Below are positions 56,946 to 64,000 of a DNA stretch of 64,000 bases, in pieces; the stretch's first letter is position 1; the number at the start of each line of letters is the position of its first letter. The notes under the pieces were generated by a model that made no database searches, was not told where the DNA came from, and worked only from the letters and a program-made list of their open reading frames with translations. Both the position numbers and the translations under genes were made by a program. Origin of the DNA: Paenibacillus caseinilyticus (lineage in GTDB: Bacteria; Bacillota; Bacilli; Paenibacillales; NBRC-103111); the NCBI RefSeq assembly GCF_027533645.1, contig NZ_JAQAGY010000002.1, positions 434,001 to 498,000 of the forward strand, given 5' to 3'.

Positions 56946-58076
56946 TCAGGGCGCCGCATCCTTCGTCCTCAGGGACTGCGCGAGGGTAATCCACTCGTCC
57001 CGGTGAATGACTTCGATCCGGGGCACCTCGATGCGGCGCTGCACTTCCTCGGAGCCAAGACCCGCTACGGCCTGCAGCTGCCACGATTCGTAGTTGACGA
57101 CGCCGCGTCCGATCGTCTGGCGGTTCATCCCTGCTACTTCGATGACGTCGCCGGGATGGAACTCGCCGTTCACCTCCCGCACGCCGGCCGGGAGAAGGCT
57201 GCGGCCGCCGCTGACGAGCGCCGTCTCGGCCCCCTCGTCCACGACGACCAGGCCTCTCGGCTGCGAGTGAAACCCTAGCCACTGCTTCTTCATCGGCAGG
57301 TTGTGCTCGCTCGTGTCGAAGTATGTGCCCCGGCCGGTACCGGCTGCGGCGCTATGGAGGTCGCCGGACTCGGTCACGCGGCCGACGAAGCAGGGGATGC
57401 CGCCCCGCATGGCGATGCGGGCCGCTTCGATCTTCGAGCGCATGCCCCCTGTGCCGACCATGGAGCCGGAGCCGCCGGCAATGCGGTAGATATCCTCGTC
57501 GATCTCGAGCACCCTCTCGATCCGCCGGGCCTCCGGGTTCTTGCGGGGGTCCTCGGTGTACAGGCCGTCGGTGTCTGTCAGGATCAGGAGCCGCCGGGCC
57601 CGAACGAGGTTGGCGACGAGCGCGGACAGCGTATCGTTGTCCCCGAACTTCAGTTCGTCGACGGCGACCGTATCATTCTCGTTGACGATGGGGAGGATCC
57701 CCCGGCGGAGCAGCTCCTCGATGGTCGACTGCGCATTCTGGATGCGCCGGCGGTTCGAGAAGTCGGAGCGGGTAAGGAGGATCTGGCCGATGCCGATCCC
57801 GTACTCCGCAAAGGCCGCCTGGTAGGCTTGCATCAAGAGCGCCTGCCCGACGGAAGCTGATGCCTGCTTCTCGTGCAGCAGCTTGGGCCGCGCCGTGTAT
57901 CCCATGGCCCTGAAGCCGGCGGCCACTGCGCCGGAGGTGACGAGCAGCACGCGGTCCCCTTCGCGGTGCAGCCGGGCCAGTTCCGAAGCGAAAAAGGCGA
58001 TGGAATCCCGGTTCAGCCCGCCCTCATCTGAGGTCAGCGAACTGCTGCCGATTTTGACTACGATCGTTCCGTGCAT
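56946..58076 (-). CDS. proB: Glutamate 5-kinase with PUA domain
   Basis: ProB phosphorylates glutamate, the committed and feedback-inhibited step of proline synthesis. The 376-residue protein has the amino-acid kinase domain (VVKIGSSSLTSDEGG, VTSGAVAAGFRAMG, IVNENDTVAVDELKFGDNDTLSALVA, GTGGMRSKIEAARIA) and a C-terminal PUA domain (about residues 280-365). ATG 58076 gives the standard start. The proline T-box is directly upstream. Confidence 0.96.
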   Translation of the reverse strand: MHGTIVVKIGSSSLTSDEGGLNRDSIAFFASELARLHREGDRVLLVTSGAVAAGFRAMGYTARPKLLHEKQASASVGQALLMQAYQAAFAEYGIGIGQILLTRSDFSNRRRIQNAQSTIEELLRRGILPIVNENDTVAVDELKFGDNDTLSALVANLVRARRLLILTDTDGLYTEDPRKNPEARRIERVLEIDEDIYRIAGGSGSMVGTGGMRSKIEAARIAMRGGIPCFVGRVTESGDLHSAAAGTGRGTYFDTSEHNLPMKKQWLGFHSQPRGLVVVDEGAETALVSGGRSLLPAGVREVNGEFHPGDVIEVAGMNRQTIGRGVVNYESWQLQAVAGLGSEEVQRRIEVPRIEVIHRDEWITLAQSLRTKDAAP

Positions 58077-58134
58077 GGCGATCCCTCATTCCTACAGTCT
58101 TCAAACGAGAGTCCGGCGCTTGCCGCCGGCTCCA

Positions 58135-58374
58135 AAAAAAACAAAAAGGCCCCGTCCTGTTAAGGACGAAAGCCTTGACTTCCGCGGTACCACCTTAGTT
58201 GATGAATGATTCATCCGTCTTTCGGTCCTTATAACGGCAGGCTGCCGTCCGGGCTCATCGCCGGCCGTTCAGGGGCGGGTTCGGCAAAGGTTCACGGTAA
58301 ATTCTCGCAGCCGGTGGAATTTACTCTCTGAGCGTGAAGGGTCTCTCCTACTATTCCCATCATAACGTTTGGTT
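58135..58374 (-). ncRNA. T-box leader, proline type, upstream of proBA
   Basis: On the minus strand the T-box sequence AAGGTGGTACCGCG lies at 58196-58183, followed by a terminator (AAGGC with CGTCC, and GGACG with GCCTT, then T residues, about 58176-58135). In Stem I the segment GAACCCGCCCC has the specifier context; CCG at 58278-58276 (or the overlapping CCC) is a proline codon. Proline T-boxes are known for proBA in Bacillales. Uncharged tRNA-Pro should switch on proBA. Confidence 0.88.
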
Positions 58375-58380
58375 CTTCTA

Positions 58381-58410
58381 AGCATAGCACGGCACCGCCG
58401 GATTTGTAAA
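58381..58410 (-). promoter_or_regulatory. Sigma-A promoter for the proBA leader
   Basis: On the minus strand TTTACA (58410-58405) and TATGCT (58386-58381) are 18 bases apart. The start near 58374 begins the T-box leader, less than 70 bases after the mtnE stop. Confidence 0.65.
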
Positions 58411-58438
58411 GAAGGCGGCGCGCCTGGCGGATCGCAGG

Positions 58439-59644
58439 TTAGCCGAACAGATGCAGCTTGTCGATCCGCTCCACGGCTTCGAGCAGCCGGCCTTCGCCCG
58501 TGAGGAGGCCGAGGCGGACATAGCCTTCGCCATGGGTTCCGAAGCCGACGCCCGGGGCGACCACGATCTTCGCTTCCTCGAGAAGCCGGTCCGCCAGGGA
58601 CTCCGAGGTGTACCCTTGCGGAACCGGGAGCCAGGTGAAGAAGGAGCCGGCCGGCTTGGCGGCGTTCCAGCCGATCCGATCCAGCGCGCCGAACAGGGCG
58701 TCACGGCGTCCCTGGTAGACCCCGACCAGCTCACGGACGCAGTCCTGGGGTCCGCGTAGCGCTTCGGCGGCGGCGACCTGGATTCCGCCGAACAGAGAGC
58801 AGTAGTAATGATCCTGGATGAGATTGATCATCCGGATGATCTCCCGGTTGCCGAGGCAGAAGCCTACACGCCAGCCCGCCATGTTGTACGTTTTGGACAG
58901 TGTGTAGAATTCCACGCCGACTTCCTTAGCTCCAGGGAATTGGAGGAAGCTCAGCGGCTTCTGGCCGTCGAATCCGACCGCGCCGTAGGCAAAATCACTG
59001 GAGACGACAATTCCATGCTTCGCAGCGAAGTCGATCGTTTCCTTATAGAAGGACTCGTTTGCGACGGCGGCCGTCGGGTTGTTCGGGTAGTTGATGAACA
59101 TGAGCTTCGCCCGGTTCACATCATCCAGGGGCAGCGAGCCGTAGTCCGGCAGGAAGCCGTTCTCTTCGCGCAGGGGCATGAAGCTCATGCTAGCCCCGGC
59201 GAGGGCGACCCCGGACCAGTAATCGGGATAGCCGGGATCGGGGACGAGGCACACATCTCCCGGATCGAGCAGACACTGAGCTAGTTCGACGAGGCCGGTT
59301 TTGCCGCCGAAGAGGATGGCTACTTCGGACTCCGGATCGAGCTCGACGCCGTAGTCTTCCCGGTACCGCTCGACGACGGCCTCCTTCAGGAACCCGAATC
59401 CGCTGAACGGAGGATAGCGGTGGTAGAGCGGATTCTCAGCCGCTTCCTGCAGCGCCTTGACGATATGCGGCGGCGTAGGCCGGTCGGGATTGCCCTGGCC
59501 GAGGTTGATGACGTCGTGGCCTGCGGCGATTTGTTGGTTGGCCCGGCTCACCAGCTTCGAGAAGAACTGCGTCGGCAGCTCCTGGAGCCTGCGGGCCGGC
59601 TGCATCGGGAAGGCGCTGACAGCGCCCGGATAGGATGAATTCAT
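58439..59644 (-). CDS. mtnE: PLP aminotransferase, probable MtnE (ketomethylthiobutyrate transaminase)
   Basis: A 401-residue class I aminotransferase. By memory it closely resembles B. subtilis MtnE (YkrV): ANQQIAAGHDVINLGQGNPDRPTPPH would be its N-terminal hallmark, followed by FGGKTGLVELAQCLLDPGD, PDPGYPDYWSGV and the PLP lysine in TLSKTYNMAGWRVGF. MtnE makes methionine from its keto acid, using glutamine as a preferred amino donor. ATG 59644 follows AGGAG; GTG 59653 lies in that site. The divergent mtnU next to it supports the role. It could also be another glutamine- or aromatic-type transaminase. Confidence 0.82.
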   Translation of the reverse strand: MNSSYPGAVSAFPMQPARRLQELPTQFFSKLVSRANQQIAAGHDVINLGQGNPDRPTPPHIVKALQEAAENPLYHRYPPFSGFGFLKEAVVERYREDYGVELDPESEVAILFGGKTGLVELAQCLLDPGDVCLVPDPGYPDYWSGVALAGASMSFMPLREENGFLPDYGSLPLDDVNRAKLMFINYPNNPTAAVANESFYKETIDFAAKHGIVVSSDFAYGAVGFDGQKPLSFLQFPGAKEVGVEFYTLSKTYNMAGWRVGFCLGNREIIRMINLIQDHYYCSLFGGIQVAAAEALRGPQDCVRELVGVYQGRRDALFGALDRIGWNAAKPAGSFFTWLPVPQGYTSESLADRLLEEAKIVVAPGVGFGTHGEGYVRLGLLTGEGRLLEAVERIDKLHLFG

Positions 59645-59884
59645 GGATGTCACTCCTATGGCTTATAGATTAGGCAGAAGAGAAGGCAGGATTGCCGGGA
59701 GCACGGAAAATAACCCGCTCCGTTAATTCACGGTCTGCAGATAGGAATAATGTAACATGAATCAGAAGGAGTGTATACCATCCTGTGAAGTTTTTGGAAG
59801 AACATGATGGGGGAGGAAAACAATCGGTCCGTGTGGTCTTGGACCTAGGTGGATTGTTCCGGGAGGAGGAGCGGGAAGACGGGA

Positions 59885-59913
59885 TTGAAGTTCGCGGAGG
59901 CATCCTCTATCAT
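59885..59913 (+). promoter_or_regulatory. Probable sigma-A promoter for mtnU
   Basis: TTGAAG (59885-59890) and TATCAT (59908-59913) are 17 bases apart, 4 and 5 of 6 to consensus. The start near 59920 gives a short leader. The 341-base gap between mtnE and mtnU holds nothing else I can support: no SAM-box pattern, no terminator and no small open frame with a start. Confidence 0.5.
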
Positions 59914-59985
59914 TAGAAGAAAACGAGCGGGCGGACCTAGACCGGAAGGCGGCCGTTCCCTGCACAGAAAGATGGGAAGAAACAC

Positions 59986-60789
59986 ATGACGACTAGCAAA
60001 AAGTGGAATCTGGCGCTTCTGCAGATGGATATCGTGATCGGGGAGCCGGACCGGAACTATGCCAAGCTGGAAGCCCTGCTGGAGGAGGCGGTGGCGGCGG
60101 AGGTCAAGCCCGACGTCCTCGTCTTCCCCGAGATGTGGAATACAGGCTATGCGCTGGACCGCATCCAGGATCTGGCCGACCGGGACGGAGAGCGGACGCA
60201 GGCCCTCCTGTCGGCTTTCAGCCGGAAGCACGGCGTGCTGATCGTCGGAGGCTCGATAGCCGAACGCCGCAGCGACGGCGTGTACAATACGATCTACGCC
60301 TATGACCGCGAAGGAGGCAAGGTTGGCGAGTATTCGAAGATCCACCTCTTCCGCCTGATGGACGAAGAGAAGTTCCTGCTGAGCGGAGATACGGTAGGAC
60401 GCACGGAGCTGGACGGGGTGCCCGCCGGCCTCATGATCTGCTACGACATCCGCTTCCCGGAGCTGGCCCGGACGCTTGCGCTTGGCGGCGCCCAGGTGCT
60501 GTTCGTGCCTGCGGAGTGGCCGAACCCCCGGCTGCATCACTGGCGTACGCTGCTCATGGCACGCGCCATCGAGAACCAGATGTTCGTGGTCTCCTGCAAC
60601 CGGGTCGGCGTCAGCGGGACGACGGAGTTCTTCGGCCACTCCATGGTGATCGACCCGTGGGGCGAAGTGCTTGCCGAAGGTGACGGGACCGAAGGGATTC
60701 TGCGGGCGACCATTGACCTGGGACTCGTACCCGAGGTGCGCAGCCGCATTCCGGTCTTTGAAGACCGCCGCCCGTCGCTGTATCAGTAG
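59986..60789 (+). CDS. mtnU: Nitrilase-superfamily omega-amidase, probable MtnU
   Basis: A 267-residue carbon-nitrogen hydrolase with the Glu-Lys-Cys triad in VFPEMWNTG, YSKIHLFRLMDEEKF and MICYDIRFPELAR. B. subtilis YkrU/MtnU of this type sits beside mtnE; its likely job is hydrolysis of 2-oxoglutaramate left by glutamine transamination in the MtnE step. The divergent placement next to mtnE supports that. It starts after GGGAAGAAA. Confidence 0.82.
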   Translation: MTTSKKWNLALLQMDIVIGEPDRNYAKLEALLEEAVAAEVKPDVLVFPEMWNTGYALDRIQDLADRDGERTQALLSAFSRKHGVLIVGGSIAERRSDGVYNTIYAYDREGGKVGEYSKIHLFRLMDEEKFLLSGDTVGRTELDGVPAGLMICYDIRFPELARTLALGGAQVLFVPAEWPNPRLHHWRTLLMARAIENQMFVVSCNRVGVSGTTEFFGHSMVIDPWGEVLAEGDGTEGILRATIDLGLVPEVRSRIPVFEDRRPSLYQ

Positions 60790-60861
60790 GGAACGGACAC
60801 GGCCTCATTTAGCGCATGCGGCTGGGGCCTGGTGACCCGTACGGTGATCCATACGATGACC

Positions 60862-60900
60862 AAAAAGGAGCTTGCCGGATCGGGCAGGAAGCTCCTTTTT
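60862..60900. terminator. Bidirectional terminator between mtnU and lysR
   Basis: AAAAAGGAGCTT (60862-60873) and AAGCTCCTTTTT (60889-60900) are perfect 12-base arms with A and T tails, serving the convergent genes on either side. Confidence 0.92.
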
Positions 60901-60941
60901 GGCGCTTATGGCGCAGTGGACCGGCCTGGCGCGGCCATGGC

Positions 60942-61850
60942 TTACTGCGGCGAGCTCTCCTTCATGACGTCGCGGAAAGTCTCGATGAATGCCTCGACGG
61001 CCTTGGAGAGGTAGCGCCCCTTGCGCGAGGCGATGACGAGCGTCCGGGTGGGCCGGCCGGCCAGCGGGCGGTAGACAGGCGAGAGCTCGCCGCCTCCGCG
61101 CCGGCGGACCATGCGGGGAATGAAGCTGATGCCCATGCCGGCGGCAACCAAGGCCTGGACGGTGTCGATGTTGCTGCTCTCGAAGACGATACGCGGATGG
61201 AAGCCCGCCTGCTGGCAGAGCTCCAGCGTGATCTGGCGGAAGCCCTGTCCTTTCTTCAGCGCGATGAAGGGCTCGTCCTGCAGCGACGCAACGTCGAAGG
61301 CGTCGGTGCTCCCGCTGGAGAGGGCGAGCGCATGGCCCGGCGGCAGCGCGAGCACGATCTCCTCCTCGATGATCGGCACCGAGGCAAGCGATTCGTCGAA
61401 GAGCGGGATGGAGAGCAGCGAGATGTCGACTTGGCCGATGCCGGTGAGATGCTCGAGATTCGCGGACGTTTCCTCGACGAGCGCGACCTCGATCTCGGGG
61501 TAGCGCGCCTGAAAGACCGGCAGCACGAGCGGGAGCACGTGGGCGCCGGTGATCGGCAGCGAGCCGACGACTAGCCGCCCCTTGCGCATCTGCGAGATAT
61601 CGTCCATCTCGCGTTTGAGCTGCTCGACCATATCGAGAATGGCCTGGGCCTTCTCGACGAATAGGGAGCCGGCGTGGGTCACCTCGACGGAGTTGGTCGT
61701 GCGCTGGAAGAGCAGTACCCCGATCTCCTTCTCGAGCTTCGAGAGCTGCTGGCTGAGCGAAGGCTGGGCGATATGCAGCTTCTCGGCGGCGCGGGAGAAG
61801 TTCTTGTCGATGGCGATCTGTAAGGCGTATTGAAGCTGGCGCAGTTCCAT
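60942..61850 (-). CDS. LysR family transcriptional regulator
   Basis: A 302-residue LysR-type regulator with an N-terminal winged helix-turn-helix (residues 1-60: LQYALQIAIDKNFSRAAEKL, IAQPSLSQQLSKLEKEIG), a linker helix and a two-lobed effector domain (from about residue 90). ATG 61850 on the minus strand starts the canonical MELRQLQY; the frame is open far upstream (to 62045, inside leuC) without support. It is divergent from leuC, and a CTAT-N7-ATAG site lies in the shared region, so it probably controls leuCD and itself. The inducer is unknown. Confidence 0.88.
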   Translation of the reverse strand: MELRQLQYALQIAIDKNFSRAAEKLHIAQPSLSQQLSKLEKEIGVLLFQRTTNSVEVTHAGSLFVEKAQAILDMVEQLKREMDDISQMRKGRLVVGSLPITGAHVLPLVLPVFQARYPEIEVALVEETSANLEHLTGIGQVDISLLSIPLFDESLASVPIIEEEIVLALPPGHALALSSGSTDAFDVASLQDEPFIALKKGQGFRQITLELCQQAGFHPRIVFESSNIDTVQALVAAGMGISFIPRMVRRRGGGELSPVYRPLAGRPTRTLVIASRKGRYLSKAVEAFIETFRDVMKESSPQ

Positions 61851-61912
61851 AAGGCGGACCCTCTTTTCTATAATTAAAGGTAGAAGCGTTCGTGATTCCT
61901 TCTTATAATCAA

Positions 61913-62010
61913 AACCTATGAACATTATAGATATTATATCTTGGAACAATGAAGAAGGGAATGGTACCATAGGTTTACAAGAGAGACGACATCTAATTGA
62001 GGTGGAACCT

Positions 62011-62013
<3 letters not shown>
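61913..62013. repeat. Three AACCTATG octamers in the lysR-leuC region
   Basis: AACCTATG occurs at 61913-61920 and 62006-62013 in direct orientation, and inverted (CATAGGTT) at 61968-61975. The first and inverted copies extend to a 9-base match (AAACCTATG and CATAGGTTT). The first overlaps the LysR-type dyad; the last overlaps the leuC start codon. Confidence 0.5.
61916..61930. promoter_or_regulatory. LysR-type operator (T-N11-A) between lysR and leuC
   Basis: CTAT (61916-61919), seven bases, then ATAG (61927-61930) form the classic T-N11-A dyad of LysR-type regulators. It lies 66 bases from the lysR start and about 80 bases before leuC, in a locally AT-rich stretch. Confidence 0.6.
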
Positions 62014-63429
<1,416 letters not shown>

Positions 63430-63465
63430 ACTTTATATAGACTGAATGTAGAGGAGTTTTCACCT

Positions 63466-64000
63466 ATGGAAGCATTCAACAAGCATACCGGCCTTGTGGC
63501 TCCGGTGGACCGCGTGAACGTGGATACGGACGCGATTATCCCCAAGCAGTTCCTGAAGCGCATCGAGCGCTCCGGCTTCGGCCAATTCCTGTTCTACGAA
63601 TGGCGGTTTGACCAAAGCGGCGCCGAGATTCCTAGCTTCAGCCTGAACCAGCCGCGCTATCAGGGCGCTTCCGTCCTGATCTCCCGTGCGAACTTCGGCT
63701 GCGGTTCCTCCCGTGAGCACGCGCCTTGGGCAATCCAGGACTTCGGCTTCCGCGTCGTGATCGCACCTTCGTACGCGGACATTTTCTATAACAACTGCTT
63801 CAAGAACGGCATTCTGCCGATCAAGCTCAGCGAGGAGCAGGTCGAAGACTTGTTCCAGCGTACGGCCGCCCAAGAAGGCTACCAGCTGACGGTCGACCTC
63901 GAGAACAAGACGATTACCGACAGCCAAGGGCTGAACATCGCCTTCGACCTCGACGAACACCGCCGCCAGTTCCTGCTGCAGGGACTCGACGATATCGGCC
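63466..64000 (+). CDS. leuD: 3-isopropylmalate dehydratase small subunit, cut by window end
   Basis: LeuD is the swivel-domain partner of LeuC. The visible 178 residues start after GAGGAG and include [20 protein letters not shown], the conserved [14 protein letters not shown] and [20 protein letters not shown]. The usual family length is about 200 residues, so only about 20 residues lie beyond the window. No defect is seen. Confidence 0.95.
   Translation, partial: MEAFNKHTGLVAPVDRVNVDTDAIIPKQFLKRIERSGFGQFLFYEWRFDQSGAEIPSFSLNQPRYQGASVLISRANFGCGSSREHAPWAIQDFGFRVVIAPSYADIFYNNCFKNGILPIKLSEEQVEDLFQRTAAQEGYQLTVDLENKTITDSQGLNIAFDLDEHRRQFLLQGLDDIG

Noticed and set aside
59654..59985. Possible SAM riboswitch or small gene in the mtnE-mtnU gap
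   Set aside because: No SAM-box core pattern, terminator or start-supported frame was found; only a probable mtnU promoter could be defended.

Overview
The window is a stretch of chromosome from an endospore-forming Firmicute of the Paenibacillus type, rather GC-rich for the group (high fifties percent by eye, not computed). The evidence is the Bacillus-like order of the division and cell-wall (dcw) cluster with spoVD and spoVE, the spoIIGA-sigE-sigG block, bacillithiol synthesis (bshC), T-box and PyrR leaders, and meso-diaminopimelate-type murE. The species is inference; the relatively high GC recalls the P. mucilaginosus group. No mobile elements, CRISPR arrays, rRNA or tRNA genes were seen, and base use looks even throughout.

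Layout. (a) 1-4460: end of an upstream unit (terminator), then bshC-ahcY from a good sigma-A promoter, and a DUF4349 lipoprotein. (b) 4480-25092: the dcw cluster, mraZ-rsmH-ftsL-pbpB-spoVD-murE-murF-mraY-murD-spoVE-murG-murB-murA-ftsQ-ftsA-ftsZ, headed by MraZ operator repeats and closed by a terminator. (c) 25250-28107: spoIIGA-sigE and sigG, with Spo0A-type and sigma-F-type promoter candidates. (d) 28246-36295: ylmC, pgeF, ylmE, sepF, ylmG, ylmH, divIVA, a T-box leader with ileS, and a DUF5665 gene. (e) 36318-42211: a DksA/TraR-type gene (minus), lspA-rluD-patA (plus), and dapL and dapH (minus). The last three make up the acetylase branch of lysine/DAP synthesis. (f) 42395-51876: a PyrR-attenuated pyrimidine operon, pyrR-pyrB-pyrC-carA-carB-pyrF-pyrE, with no pyrP, pyrK or pyrD. 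(g) 51912-60900: methionine-salvage genes mtnW-mtnX-mtnB, then proC, proA, proB (proBA behind a proline T-box), then mtnE and the divergent mtnU. (h) 60942-64000: a LysR regulator divergent from leuC-leuD, with leuD cut by the window end.

How the parts work together. Most of the window makes and polymerises peptidoglycan precursors: DAP (dapH, patA, dapL), the Mur ligases, lipid I/II synthesis, SEDS and class B PBP proteins. It also places and drives the divisome (FtsA, FtsZ, FtsQ, FtsL, SepF, DivIVA). The same proteins are reused for the asymmetric septum and spore cortex, so sigma-H, Spo0A and sigma-F promoter candidates at ftsA, divIVA, spoIIGA and sigG are the most informative regulatory signals here.

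I do not see a convincing undescribed system. The window is conserved housekeeping and sporulation DNA. The most useful leads are regulatory: a consensus-matching sigma-H promoter before divIVA overlapping a Spo0A-box core; a hairpin that would hide the spoVE ribosome-binding site; MraZ repeats; a LysR operator between lysR and leuC; and unexplained strong hairpins. Gene-order oddities (pro genes inside the mtn genes, pyr operon without pyrD) also deserve checking. Promoter and hairpin calls were made by eye, without folding energies or database searches.
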